DNA of 64,000 nucleotides from Aspidapion aeneum (lineage: Eukaryota > Arthropoda > Insecta > Coleoptera > Brentidae). Shown in pieces: positions 32,618 through 44,640 of the stretch. Every line of letters starts with the position of its first letter. Positions within the stretch are counted from its first letter, which is position 1. Under the pieces are notes generated by a model. That model had not been told where the DNA came from, did not search any database, and was given only the letters and a program-made list of their open reading frames with translations. A program made the translations under genes and the position numbers. The stretch covers positions 22,389,543 to 22,453,542 of the forward strand of contig OY755040.1 of NCBI GenBank assembly GCA_963576565.1, in the 5' to 3' direction.

Positions 32618-33505
32618 AAAGTTGGAAATGTTCAGGAAAAGTCTGGAAATATTCATAAAAATCTGTAAATGTTCTGGTGTGTAAATGATATGCAAAAGTC
32701 TGGAAATTTCAAATAAAAGTCTGGAGAAGTCTACAAATGTTCACAAAAAGCCTGGAGATATCTGGAAAAGTTTGGAAATGTTCTTGAAGACTCTGGAAAT
32801 GTTCAAAAAAGACTGGGAAAGTCTGGAAATGTTCATAACAAGTCTGGAAATGTTCTAGAAATTTCCAAATGGCACTTTTAGGACATATTTAGACTTTTCC
32901 AGATTTGGCCAGCTTTCCCAGACTCTTCCAGAATATTTCAAAACTTTTTCTGGACATTTGCAGATTTTTTCAGGATATTTTTAGATTCTGTTCTGAACTA
33001 GACTTTTTTAGACTTTTCCTGAACACATCCTGACTTTTCCAGACTTGTTCAAAATATTTCTAGACTTTTCTGAAGCATTTCTAGCCTTTACCAGAGTTTT
33101 CTGAACTTTTTAAGAAAATTTCCAAACTTTTCCAGATATGTCCAGAGTTTTTCCGAACATTTCTAGACTTTTCCAGAAAAATCCAGTCTTTTTTTGTACA
33201 TTTGCAGATTTATCCAGGACAGTTTCAGACTTTTCCTTAATGTTTCTAGACTTTTCCAGACTTGTTCAGACTCTTCTAGAACATTTTCTGACTTTTTATT
33301 AACATTTTCAGACTTTCTTAGACTTGTCCAGAGTTATTCAGATTATTTTGAGACTTTTCCAGAACATTCTGGACTTTTTCTGTACATTTGCAGACTTTTC
33401 CAAAAAAGTTTCATACTATTCTTTAACATTTCCAGACCTGTCCAGACTTTTCCAGAAATTTTCTTGACTCTTTCTGAACATTTGCAGACATTGTCAAACA
33501 TTTTT
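32618..33505. repeat. minisatellite that flips orientation midway
   Basis: From 32618 to about 32860 a degenerate unit GTCTGGAAATGTTCA(n)AAAA repeats in one orientation. From about 32880 to 33505 the reverse complement (AGACTTTTCCAGAACATTTC) repeats. The two blocks are together one large imperfect hairpin. Plus-strand open frames of up to 154 codons within it are periodic artefacts. Confidence 0.85.
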
Positions 33506-33932
33506 AATATATATGAACCGAACCAAACTGAACCGAACCTACTACCTAGTTATTCACACAGCACTCCAGTGGCAAGTGAAAATATGGGACTGTTTCTCTG
33601 TAGTTTCTTTATGATAAAAGGTCAAAAGGTAAATAAACCACATCCATTTTTGGTATAGAGCAAAGCGGAGGAAATTTTTATTTACTTGGCTTTGATAACC
33701 GGGGTGGGTCAAATTTGATGTTTTTTGGTTTTCTGGGTTTAAATGAAATTTTTTGTATCTAATGTATTTACCTAATTGTTTTTTTTTATATACAGTTATT
33801 GTTTATATTTCTATTATTTTTGTTTTTAATATTTTTTACGATTTTCTATGATGTAGATTTTTATTTAATTTAGTTTTAATTTACTTATTTACCTGTACAT
33901 ATTCAAAGGTAATAAAACCAACTAGAACCTAA
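33506..33932. other. gene-free DNA
   Basis: AT-rich, ending at the hairpin-ended element. Nothing recognisable. Confidence 0.4.
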
Positions 33933-34655
33933 AAAATACTCTGCCAATATATGGGCACCTAAGCTCACACTAGGTACTATAGTTATAGTGTACGTGTGAG
34001 CTAATATAACTAAAAACTGAAATATATTTTATTCAACTCCACACAAGCCATGTTTTGACTTAAACTCAAATTTTTGAAATCCACCCCCACCCTTAAAAAA
34101 AACAAAAACTAAAATGTATTTTGTTGAACTCCGGACTTAATTACCTTTCGTTTGATCTCACACGTGGCATATTTTCACTTAACCTCTAATTTTTGAAATA
34201 TACCCCCACCCTTTTTTTAAAATAAATTAAAATGTATTTTGTTTAACTCCAGACTCAATTACCTTTCGTTTGATATCACACACGCCATATTTTCACATAA
34301 ATTCTAATTTTTAAAATCTATCCCCACCCTTTTATTTGGTTTGTGTTTGGTGGATTTTGTTCATTTTTAAATGGGACCATCTCGACCCAAGACCCAGCCT
34401 AGGTACCAAATTTCATTGAAATCGGCCAAGCGGTTTTTGAGTTATGCACGTTGGTCGTTACAGACAGACATACAGACAGACAGACAGACATACATACAGA
34501 CAGACAGACGGCGGAACAAAAAAGTTTCAAAATCATCTGAAACGCAAAGATATATAAAAATTTTTGAATTTTGAAATCGGAGCAACTTTTTTTTTCTCGA
34601 AAAAATTAGGATCACCATAGCTCACACTACTATAGTATAGTATATGTGTGAGCTA
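33933..34655. mobile_element. hairpin-ended CTCACAC element, copy 3
   Basis: Nearly full-length relative of 12778-13507: left hairpin, a truncated first unit and two further 105-bp units, the GGACCATCTCGACCCAAGAC block, a CAGA/CATA run, and right hairpin AGCTCACACTACTATAGTAT... closing with GTGTGAGCT. The first unit lacks its ACCTTTCGTTTG part, showing independent decay. Confidence 0.75.
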
Positions 34656-34724
34656 AAAAAAGATAAAAACAATTACATTTTCAAGACTTCTTTAAATATC
34701 AAAACCTCTTCTTGATAGAAAACC

Positions 34725-34800
34725 TCTGAATAGAGCATCTGCTTAGTCACTCAGAGGTCCTTGGTTTTAATCCAGGCTGCGGTGTTATCTTATTTTTGCA
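34725..34800 (+). repeat. degenerate tRNA-like sequence
   Basis: TAGAGCATCTGCTTAGTCAC resembles a D-arm to anticodon-arm region, and TTGGTTTTAATCCAGG resembles a T arm with a damaged B box. Too altered for a tRNA gene; perhaps a SINE head. Confidence 0.3.
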
Positions 34801-34982
34801 CTAATGTTTTAAATTCTCTCGGTTATCTAATATTTATTGTTGGCATTAATTTTCTTTACAAGCTGGATGTCAGGTATTGATTGTCACTTGTCATTGTCAT
34901 TTGGCAACATTTTTTTAAATTGTTAAATACAGAAACCGAACTGTTTCAAAACATTTTTATGATGTGTCCTACTCGGTACACT

Positions 34983-35053
34983 TAGAGTCTCTGTATGTTG
35001 ACATATTTGGATAATATTAATATATCCAAATTTGTCAACATACAGGGACTCTA
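34983..35053. repeat. 71-bp palindrome, copy 1
   Basis: TAGAGTCTCTGTATGTTGAC ... GTCAACATACAGGGACTCTA is an almost perfect inverted repeat with virtually no spacer (centre TTGGATAATATTAATATATCC). It is followed after 8 bp by a second copy. Confidence 0.9.
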
Positions 35054-35061
35054 GGTAGACT

Positions 35062-35131
35062 TAGAGTCCCTGTATGTTCACATATTTGGATATATTAATA
35101 TATCCAAATATGTCAACATACAGGGACTCTA
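35062..35131. repeat. 70-bp palindrome, copy 2
   Basis: TAGAGTCCCTGTATGTTCAC ... GTCAACATACAGGGACTCTA, one mismatch near the left end, otherwise a perfect hairpin centred on TATATTAATATA. In tandem with copy 1, both followed by GGTAGACT. Confidence 0.9.
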
Positions 35132-35580
35132 GGTAGACTAGGTGTACATCTCACATCTCAGTATACATGCATGACCATCATGACCCAAAAAACTGTGTAA
35201 ATGTATGAAAAATTTTAAATTAGTCCACTGGTTAGTCATCAAATTCCTACAGTTTGTTTGGTTAATTAACTACACAGATGATTAAATAATAATCATAACT
35301 TTCACAATTATATACCCACATATACAAGCCTTGCAAATTAGTAAACTCCACATATTTTACAATTGTTTTTTGTTAAAATTAAACAGAAAACAACTCTTTG
35401 ATCTATTTAAATATTAGTAAACCCTTGACCTTCAGAAATAAGCAAGATAACAAGACCAAAACAAAGAAACCAGACAAAAAACCCTTAAAAATTAATCATA
35501 ACAAAACATTACAATTTTTTTTGTTTTAATAAGAAATTAAACCTTTATTTCTCACTTTTTTAAGAATAAAATCCCAAACA
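35132..35580. other. gene-free DNA
   Basis: AT-rich; nothing recognisable. Confidence 0.4.
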
Positions 35581-36030
35581 ATCTCCACGAATATTCCAAA
35601 AATTTGCTATCATCTTCAAATATTCAACACACGAAAAATTCTAAAAAAACTCGAAGAAACCCCGACGAAGTAACGACCTTCCCGAAACAAAACTCCGACA
35701 AACTGACGTTTACGATTGCGAAAAACCGAACCGTTTTGTTGGCTGTTTTCCATAGAGCGAATATCTCCGAACCTAGACGAAGTCCAGGAAAAAGCACGTG
35801 GGCATCGAAAAGGTGCAATCGTTTCACAAATGCAGTTTTCTTCTACCCAACAGTCATATGCCCTGCTCGTATATACATTGTAGGAAAAACACGTGATCTC
35901 TAAAGATTTGAAATCCTGCCGAATATATAAACCCTGATAAGAACCAAGCAGCGTTGCCTTATTCTTGAGTTGTTTCCTGATCCGGCTGCAGCTTAGAGTA
36001 AGAAATTTTCTTACTCCAAGGGCCAAGTGA
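35581..36030. other. GC-richer unassigned block
   Basis: This block stands out from its AT-rich surroundings. Both strands have open runs (99 codons plus, 136 codons minus) but neither resembles a known protein. A TATATAAA at about 35925 is followed by a region ending in the palindrome TAGAGTAAGAAATTTTCTTA. It could be an orphan promoter and 5' exon or an unlabelled repeat. Confidence 0.3.
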
Positions 36031-36419
36031 TCTTATAATGTTAGAAAAACCTGAACTCCTTGTTCAAAGGACGCATTTCCGTTTGGCATAAACAGCAATA
36101 AATAAACAGATGCAAGATTATTCTTTCGAGATGAAAACTCTTACATAAACAAACAAAAATGTGTTTAATAAAGTCAATCACACTAATTTTGCATGAAACA
36201 TTGAAACTGTTTTTTTTATTGCTGCATATGTCACCTAATTTAATCTGATTTATCTTAACTTTTACTATACCTATATGCGCCCCCCGCCCTCAAGCACAAA
36301 ATGATAGAAATAGAAATTTATTTCGCAAGGAAAATTAAAAAAGGTAAAAGCTAGGGCATCGCAGAAGTTTTGACCATATTTCGCAAATTTTTTGATTTCC
36401 TTAAAAAAGGAGTAAAAAA

Positions 36420-36720
36420 GCGAAAATGGTATTCCGTAAAAATAATTGAGATAAAAGAATAGCCAAGTTCTCCAATATAAATTACAAAATTAAAGGTTTT
36501 TACTAGTTTGGAAAAGTTTTGGTAAACTTTGCAATTACAGCCAAACTTGTTTTTGTTCAATTGAGCACTGCCTAAGAGTCAATTTGCAGTCGTAATGGCC
36601 ATGTTTAGAAAAACATTTTCTTTTTCAAAATTAGTAAAAACCTTTAATTTTGAAATTTACATTGGAGAACTTGGCTATACTTTTACTCAATTATTTTTAC
36701 GGAATACACGGAATACGGAA
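36420..36720. mobile_element. foldback MITE, family A, copy 2
   Basis: Arms at about 36420-36530 and 36610-36720 are inverse (GCGAAAATGGTATTCCGT, AAGTTCTCCAAT, CTAGTTTGGAAAAG against their complements). The spacer CTTTGCAATTACAGC matches the copy at 446-809. More diverged, with a short ACGGAAT duplication at the right end. Confidence 0.7.
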
Positions 36721-37474
36721 GGTCTTTTACCATTTATGCACTGTTTTAATATTTTTGAATATTTTCGTTACTATAAATAAATTTTGTTTAAAACCTCTTG
36801 TGATCCAAATTCTAGGTTCATAATTATCCGAACAGTATAAATGGGCCATTAGACTAGTATTAATGGTAGGTCGAAGCGTAGGCCTAGAGTAAGATAGTTT
36901 TTCTTACCCTAAGCTCATAGGTAATAGTTACACCGGCACATAAAATAAAAAAGTGATCTGTATTTTTTATCAAACCTACTTATCCGGGGTCCTTATAATA
37001 TAAAACGTGGCAATTTTTAGCGCAGACATAAAAATGCGAAAACTGCTGAAAAAAATATAGAACATTTTTTACATGAACGTTACTTTATAAAGAAGCTCAA
37101 AGTAAATTTATTTGGTGGCTTTGAAAATGTACTAATTTCGCAACTTCATCGTGTGATATTGCAATACTTTTTTTTTGCAACTTAATCGACATTTTTAACA
37201 ACACCCCCCGTCCTATAGAACCACCAATGCCCCAGGATCGATCTCTGCGTATCGATCCGCTCTCAACCCCCTAGGATTTATTTCTGCGTACGCCACTGGT
37301 ATATCATCCATTGTGTTCTTAGTTCCTTATTACCTAACCTAGAAATAAGGGTCAGTAATATACAATTATACATTTACACAGGTTCCATACATAATGTAAA
37401 CTAGTCATGTCATGAACTTAACTAGATGACTCTAGTTACATCAACGCGCTGCCAGAAAGCAAATGGCTCAACAA
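36721..37474. other. gene-free DNA with MITE remnant
   Basis: About 37200-37298 ends CTGCGTACGCCACTGG, the right terminus of the CAGTGGCG family; no left end is recognisable. A TAGAGTAAGAT-type palindrome is at about 36886-36912. Confidence 0.4.
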
Positions 37475-37640
37475 AAAAATACAGGCCACGACCCTGAAAA
37501 AATCTGCTGGTATTGTAGGCTTAATTTTACATTCAGTGTTATCGGAGAATAGACTTTTATTTGTGATATTCTCCAAATGACACGACAGATTTTCGCTAAA
37601 TTTCATGAAACATATTCGCCGACACTGTCCCGTTAAAATC
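37475..37640 (+). repeat. dispersed repeat pair, copy 2
   Basis: Plus-strand match to minus-strand 6070-6265 (GGCCACGACCCTGAAAAAAT, AATTTTACATTCAGTG, CGACACTGTCCCG). It supports a dispersed family; the coding potential is not shared. Confidence 0.55.
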
Positions 37641-39055
37641 TTCAAGAATCATCATTCCTTATTTTAAATTCAAATTTGCCCCCATGCACCGCGCGCCAAC
37701 TGTTATATACTGTTGTAATGTAAAACTTTTTCGATTTATTTTTTACAATAAAATTCATCCAAAATCCAAAAATACCAGTGTAAATCTTTTTAAAACAAAA
37801 TTACACAAAAAAAATATTTTTAATGTTGTAAATTGTGTAAGCACATGTAAATAAATATATTAAGTTTTAAAAGTGTACCGAATATAACACCTAGGTGTAG
37901 GTGAGTCGATTACTTTCCACGCAGAAACGAACACATTCACTTCTGCTTTAAATTTAATTTTTTTGTTAGCTAATAAAGCGGCTCTGAAAAATTATGGATT
38001 ATTATAGATTTAAAAACAACTATTTTACAGGAATATTGTAAACATAAATCAAAACTGGCCTTATTTTTTTTTTGAATCAACAATCAGCTGTGGCGTGAGA
38101 TGACCATCAAAAAGAAAGTCAGCCTACGCTGTGATACCAACAAAGTTGTAGATCGTGGCTATAACATTACAGTTAGGCACTCGGGTTCAAATGCCTTTCA
38201 CATTCTGTAGGTAACCTGTGTTATAAAGACCTTAAGTAATATATAATTATTTTAATAAATATACCAACCTAACTTTTCGCTTTTTTATTTTTTAAATTTT
38301 TTGTATTCGATCGTTTATCGACAAAGATCAAAGAGGTAAGATATTGTGTTGTTAATTCAGTTTCCGTCAAATTAGTTCAGTTAGTTCAGTTTCACTTTTA
38401 TTTGGTGTTGTTTTAAGTCAACTTTATTTTGACCGGAAATTTAGCACGGTGCGGCAGCACCGCAGCCTTAATTCAATCAAAACGAAGAGAAAAAGCTTGG
38501 ACTAATCGCATAGTGCATTCACCAAAAGATTCATAGGTTAACATAGATAACGTTAGTGTTATGATAGATAGGCAGTTATATTTCTTGTTGGGACACAGAT
38601 AATAAATATGGAAGAAGATTGATTATAAAAGAAATCGTGGTTGAAGTTGAAGCTCCTCAAACTTGAATTTAAAAAAAGCTATAACTGGTACTTGATAGAC
38701 TGTCAAATTTGCATAATATAAAAAATTTATTTCTCACCTCTTCGTTTTCGCAGTTGCCGTCTTCTTAATTTTCTTTGAGATCCAGCGGTTTCCTGGGGTT
38801 TCATCCCAGAAAATTCCGCCAACTTCATCATACATGTTAAAAGTAACACTATCATGTCTTTTTGCATTTTGCCTTAGATTTTAAGTCTGGGCATAATTGC
38901 CCGCGCACTAATGATCACTGATAGGTATATTTATTAGTCTATAAAAAAGTAGTCTTAAAAATTTGAAACACAGAACCTAGATTCAATGCCTTTACATATC
39001 AAAAGATTGACTGCCTTAGATTAATAAGAATAGAGCAGATATAACAGGGACTAAT
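37641..39055. other. gene-free DNA
   Basis: About 38085-38165 is a relative of 5675-5765 (CAATCAGCTGTGGCGTGA, TGACCATCAAAAA). No gene seen. Confidence 0.4.
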
Positions 39056-39299
39056 TGCAATAAAGCCAGGCAGTAATTGTGCCGGGCACGACTATTCTTC
39101 TTTCAAAATTAGGTCTTTATTGTGTATTATAACAGCCGGAATTAATAGTGCCGCCATCATTAATGGAAAATAAACGACTGGATTTATAAATTTGACTTTG
39201 GTATGTTAATTTTGAAAGATCAACTGTTAGTTTTCAATGGAAAGCTGTCAGAGTACTGCCCGGCACTATTACTGCCTGGATTTATTGCAAAAAGTCCCT
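39056..39299. mobile_element. 244-bp inverted-repeat MITE, AGGGACT termini
   Basis: AGGGACTAATTGCAATAAAG at the left pairs with CTTTATT-equivalent GGATTTATTGCAAAAAGTCCCT at the right, and CCAGGCAGTAATTGTGCCGG pairs with its inverse CCCGGCACTATTACTGCCTGG (each interrupted by a few mismatches). The interior is not paired. No reading frame. Confidence 0.75.
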
Positions 39300-41714
39300 A
39301 ATATCTTTTAAGATAAAACCTGCGACAGATTTTTAATTTTCAAAAAAATCAGCCTTCCTACTTTGATTTTATAAATCCTTTAGGTATTATATTAAAAAGA
39401 GAATTGTAAACTACTTTTCTTAATAAACTTTTCCCATATCTTTTAAAACAAGGGTATAATTTACTACTCTTAACACTTTTTAATAAATCAGCCTATTACT
39501 AAACCACCATTTATATTAATTGATATGGCTCATTTTTTAAACATCTTAGTTTGAGACCAAGCAGGAGCGACTTTCAAGAAATCAAAATCTAAATCAATTT
39601 CTTTTGTAATTTTTATACCGTACGTTTACGCTTAATCCTCTTGTACATACTGTAGATAGAAAAAATACTACGGCGGCACAAATGGGAATAAATTTTTTAA
39701 ATTTACGAAAATAATAAAATCGCTTTTGTTTCTTTTCTGCAAAAAATTTTTTTAACAAGGAAATGTTAAAATAAATGCATAAAACCGTGTTAAGCAAACT
39801 GTCATAAACATGAATGGATTTTGGCCAAAATCTAATCAGCTCGTAAGAGTATCGAACACTATTTTTCATGAAAATCTTATGAAAATCGGTTCAGCGGTTT
39901 AGGAGCTATCGTGTTACGGACGGACATGCACACAAACACAGACATCTTACAGGCTTATTTCTGATTTAGGAAATAGAAAAAAAATTATACGTTATTTATT
40001 CTTGGGGGGAGGAGGGAGTAATTAACACCATTACTACCATTATCCCAATCGACGCCTTTGTTTCTATTTATATCTTTCTGTTTTATTAAAAGAAGCTCAC
40101 TTCAAAACAGTGTGAGTCATTTTGCAAATGTCAAATATTTTCTTAATTTGGCTCAACACATAATAGGTAAAAAAAATTGTGAAAAAAATAATTATTTTAA
40201 TGCAGCATTAAAATAAAAAAAAATTTACCTTCCGGTAAAAAAATAAACGTCAATTTTTTTGAGAAAATCGCACTAACTGATCCAGTTCTTTTTTTTCCTG
40301 AATTATATATTTATTTCCTGCCCAATTTCAGTAAAACATGTTTTTTCCAAAAAAATAATAAGTTTTTGTAAAGTTGTAAACTTGTTTTTGTTAAAACTCT
40401 TTAAAAATAAGGAAAAGGTTCATACATTTCACTTGTGAAGGCATTTGATTCGTAGAGCCTTTTTTGTGAGGTTTTTTAAAAATAAGACGCCAGAAATAAA
40501 TAATAAATTTAGAAACTAAACATGAAACATGACAGCGCATGCTTATTTTCAAGATGTTGTGGCATTTAATAACCATTTGTTATACATATACGTCACAGAT
40601 AAAAGATGGCCGCAACGGATGCGTCACAGTGTACATGAGCTCTTTATTTTTAAAAGCACAAACAAAACCTTTTAAAATTCAGTCATTTATCCTGTTTTTT
40701 TCACACCTATAACGTCACTTAGTTAAGTTAATTAAAAAAGCATTTTTGGCAAAAAAAAATTGAAAAACTGCCAATCTGTCACTGAAAAAATCACTTTAAT
40801 CAAAACACAACTATATTAAATCCAAAATGGCCGACTTAAGCGCACAACAACTCATTACTAAGGCACGAAGGCGCGTTAATCGTTGGCAGACCCTGGCGTG
40901 GATCCAAAAAACAAAAAATAAATATAAAATATTCCTGCGGGATAGCGTTGGTGTAATCCAAGACATCCGTTCGGCACTTGCAGTGCAACGTGCGCGAAGG
41001 GGAGCAAACTGTGTTTTATTTTCTTGGTTCTATACACTGCAAAAAAGGTTTAGCAGTAACACGAAAATATTTCGTTTAAATAAGGTATCCTCTCTCTATC
41101 GATTACTTACTATTTTCTTGTGTGTTAAATCAACTTCTTTTAATTGTTGGAAAAACATTTTTTGACACAGATATTTTAGTTATAAAAATCCAGTTAATAT
41201 TCATAGAGAGATATCCCAGATACTACGCCGGTAGCGTAAATTCATTTTTTTACTGTAACTGAGCGTACCCTGCAACGTGCAGTTTGTTTTATTAAAGTCG
41301 ATAGTATATTTCGAAAATTTTAATTAAAAAAAATGTATTCTTATTTTTGGCCCAATCGGTACTAAACTGTGTTTTCTTATTCCAGTAAATTAACTAGCAA
41401 AATATTTCTTAAAAACTGATTTGTAGAGATTTTGGTTAGGTATTTCTAGTATTTGTCTCCTCATAAATGATTAAAATACACATTATTTGAAAAATGATTT
41501 ATTATCAGGTGTTTTAAGTGTTACAGAAGGGACACCAAGGTTACAGAAGACACAATAATTAAATATCAAGGCAGATTGTAAATACAACTATTTTAAAACT
41601 AAACTTCAGATAAAAATATCAATGTCCCGATCTGTAACAAAGGGACAGTTTCTGTAACACCGAAAAAATAACGTTACAAAACGGGACGGGAAGCTTTCAA
41701 TAAATATTTTTTTA
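39300..41714. other. gene-free DNA
   Basis: About 39860-39955 carries AAAATCGGTTCAGCGGTTTA-type sequence shared with the elements at 41715 and 52000. At 40827-41165 a plus-strand frame opens with a good start context (AAAATGGCC), and its first 65 or so codons are less AT-biased than the surroundings, but no family is recognisable. About 41505-41680 has a loosely recurring GTTACAGAA-GGGAC motif. Confidence 0.4.
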
Positions 41715-42171
41715 CCTTCCTAGCCCGCGCAGCAATGGCTAGAGAAGGTATTATTTTTTTGAGATAACGCCGAAATCGTGTTGTGTGGGTGTATTTTGAC
41801 CTATCTTAGCATAATATCGTCGTGATGTCTGTCTGTGTGTGTGGGTGTTTGTATGTCTGTCCGTAACACAATAGCCTCTAAACCGCTGAACCGATTTTTA
41901 TAAAATTTTTAGGTAAAATAGCGTTCGACACTCTAACGAGCTGATTAGACTGATGCTAATGAGAGTTTCTTGATAATTAAAAATTTTTTAAAAATGCTAA
42001 CTTTTTAACGAAGCATCGCATCAATATGCGGTTTTCAGAATATAGTAGATTAGATTTTGCTTAATAATTTGTGTTATAACCAAAATATTCGCATACTTTA
42101 GTTTCTAAGATATTTACAAAAAACTGTTTTCAAGGCTCACTTGAAGTGTGCTAATAGGCTAGCCAGGAAGG
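41715..42171. mobile_element. MITE, CCTTCCTAGCC termini
   Basis: CCTTCCTAGCC at the left and GGCTAGCCAGGAAGG at the right are inverted, each flanked by TA (41713-41714 and 42172-42173). The interior includes a GT-rich tract, CTAAACCGCTGAACCGATTT and ATCGCATCAATATGCGGTTT. Related sequence: minus-strand 52000-52294 and plus-strand 57815-57860. Confidence 0.7.
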
Positions 42172-43104
42172 TATCAGATCCGTCATGGATCCATTTATTT
42201 TAGTCTATGACTGCAAAAATTAGATTTTGTTTAAAAAAAAAGTGCCGTATATATATTTTCATATTTTTTTTTCAGTGTAGTGAACATGAACATGAATAGT
42301 CATTGAGTCACTTAGCTTTAATTATTTAATTAAGTATTTAGTCCCAAGTTGTTATCAGTGAATTTAAAAATGTAATTTGAAAAATGTGTTCAATTCTACT
42401 CATAATTGAACACATTGGGAACTTTATAGATATTTGAAGAAAAAAAAGGATAGCGTCCCAACCAATACTATACAGGGTGTCCCAGATAAAATTAACTACA
42501 TGGGTTTTTCTCGCGGTCTTTTTTTAAATAAAGGGCCTTAAAGAATTCACTAACTATATTCAATTTGCTACAAATTAGGTAAGGGTTAGAAGGCCCACCT
42601 TATTTTTATGAAAAAAATTTATTAAAATAAAAGTATATAGATTTCTGTGGTAATTTCAAATGAAGAACTCTAATGTTTTAAATCTACTTCCACCCATATT
42701 TTCGGCCAATATCTGGTGGATTTTTTCATTTTTAAATGGGACCATTTAAGCCAAAATTTAACCTAGGTACCAAACTTTATTAAAATCGGACAAGAAGTTT
42801 TTGAGTTGAGGCGCGTTGATCGTTACAGACAGACATACAGACAGACACGCATACAGACAGACAAATGGCGCCATAACAAAATTTCAAAATCATTTACAAC
42901 GCAAAGATATATAAAAAAAATTGAAATCGAAGCAAGTTTTTTTTCTAATGATCACCATAGCTCACCAGATTTATACACATAAAAATATTTAAAAAACTAT
43001 CCTAATTGTACATTGGACTTGTGTATCCGATACATGCCAGTAATAAGTTCCACTATAATAAAAGCATATCGTATATAAATAAAAATAAATCCCAATAAAC
43101 AGTA
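42172..43104. other. gene-free DNA with repeat fragments
   Basis: CAGGGTGTCCCAGATAAAAT at 42473 is a solitary mariner-like end. About 42655-42965 is a 5'-truncated, diverged CTCACAC-element body (AAATGGGACCATTTAAGCC, CCTAGGTACCAAA, GACAGACA run, CACCATAGCTCAC). Confidence 0.55.
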
Positions 43105-43227
43105 CAGTGAATATCGCTTATTACGACATATCGGTTATAGCGACGAACCTATTTTGTTACCTTTTTTCTTTATAACGACGCTCGGTTTTAACGACGTTAA
43201 AAATGTCGTTATAACCGATATTCACTG
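43105..43227. mobile_element. 123-bp Tigger/pogo-like MITE
   Basis: The termini CAGTGAATATCG and CGATATTCACTG are perfect inverses, flanked by TA on both sides (43103-43104 and 43228-43229). Subterminal ATCGGTTATAGCGACGAAC and CGTTATAACCGAT also pair. The TA duplication and CAGT start fit the pogo/Tigger group. Confidence 0.8.
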
Positions 43228-43281
43228 TATTAGAAAATATTTTCTAAAAACTCAGGCATTAGGTATTATAGTTTAGTAATA

Positions 43282-43400
43282 CAGTCGAACCTCTCTAACT
43301 CGAACCTTTATAACTCGAACCTCTCCATAACTCGAACCTTTTAAGTGGTCCCTGCACATTTTTGACGTATTTAAACCTCTTTAACTCGGAAATTCCCTGT
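43282..43400 (+). mobile_element. second pogo-like MITE, left end
   Basis: TA then CAGTCGAACCTCTCTAACTC, followed by repeated AACTCGAACCT words (four within 60 bp). This is a common terminal arrangement in Tigger-like elements. The right end is probably near ACTCGGAAATTCCCTGTA but is not certain. Confidence 0.5.
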
Positions 43401-43970
43401 ATTTTGAATACAAAAAAAAAGACCAAAAGTTATTCTTACTTATTTTGAGCTCCCGGAGCTTATGGCTTGTTCCGAAAAGTATGTCTTAGCTTCAAAATAT
43501 TACCTTGTGGTTATAAGACTGCAGTTAAATTTAAAACCTTAAATTTTTATTTCTCAAAATAAATCAGATCATGCGAGCTGGGCGAGCTAGCGCATGTGTA
43601 TACATCTGCATGTTCTCTGTTTATTCAATTTTCTAGTTGATTACGTCACAATCCAAGTGTTAACAATTTGAAGTAATAAAAATAATACATCAAGCACCTT
43701 CTAATATTATACATAGGTACTTTCAGGGCCTAACCCAGAAAAATAATTTCGAGAGGGATTAAAAAAATTTCAATAAAAAATTGCGTATTTTGCAACTTTT
43801 TTGTTTTATTTGTTTTGCTAAGAAGTCTTTTTAACACACTTTATCGAATGTTTCGGTGGTGGGGCGGATTGATCCCCCTTGATGCGCTTCTAGTGCGAGA
43901 TTTTATGTCATCGGTTTGAACATTTTTATTTTTAATAGTTGTTTTGTACAAAAAAGTAGGGCTCTGTAAT
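43401..43970. other. gene-free DNA
   Basis: Nothing recognisable. Confidence 0.4.
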
Positions 43971-44092
43971 GAAAGCGTGATGTAACAAATGCGCCAGTAA
44001 CAAAAGCGCGATGCAACAAAAGTGCAAAGAGCAAGGTACAAAAGCGCGATGTAACAAATGGGCGAGTAACGAAAGCGCGAATGTGTATAACT
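43971..44092. repeat. degenerate tandem GCGCGATGTAACAAA array
   Basis: Words such as GCGATGTAACAAATGCGCC, AGTAACAAAAGCGCGATG and GGTACAAAAGCGCGATG repeat about four times with a 30-38-bp period. Open frames on the minus strand are a by-product. A similar array occurs at 60585-60665. Confidence 0.65.
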
Positions 44093-44640
44093 GGCGATAC
44101 GTTTATTTCCATAGTTAATACCGCATGACTTTTTTCCCGGGATCCTAGAGGGTGTGAATCCGAACCGCCATCGGATACTCTCAGTGTGTGTAGATTTTTT
44201 CAAACTAAATATTATCTGTCACGTTTAGTTTCCAAGATACAACAAAGTTATATTTTTTGTTAGGATATGACGATTTCTTTACTTAATTTTCGAAATCGAC
44301 CTAAAATTTACTGTAAATTGCTGTATTATTCTTAATTTTATTTTGTATTTTTTTAAAATAATATTTATGTACCTTTAAAAAAAACAACCTATATATCTCT
44401 AATACATAAACTTTATGTTATTTTTCCCATAATTTAGCTCAAGTTCTTAATGCTGTTTGGGATTTAAAGTCGTTTAAAATATAAAAGAGTCGTTCATAAG
44501 GCCCTCTGTTTGTCTAGTTTTTTCGAGTTGAGCCCATTAATCTAAAAATACTAGAAAAAGGCCATAAAGTTTTCACTTTTAAGCAGCTGCGTTCAATAAT
44601 ATCGTTTTTTATATAGAATTTCTACTTTTGACCCTTCTGC
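44093..44640. other. gene-free DNA
   Basis: Nothing recognisable. Confidence 0.4.

Noticed and set aside
33194..33658. 154-codon plus-strand open frame
   Set aside because: Made almost entirely of the AGACTTTTCCAGAACATTT minisatellite; the F/S/D/L periodicity follows the DNA repeat.
35604..36026. 99-codon plus and 136-codon minus frames on opposite strands
   Set aside because: Neither shows a known motif; the block's higher GC content lowers the stop density. Kept only as an unassigned block.
40827..41165. 112-codon plus-strand frame starting ATGGCCGAC
   Set aside because: Good start context, but no recognisable domain, and the last third is AT-driven. Not enough to call a gene.
43841..44203. 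120-codon minus-strand open frame
   Set aside because: Its centre is the GCGATGTAACAAA tandem array; no domain or neighbour supports coding.
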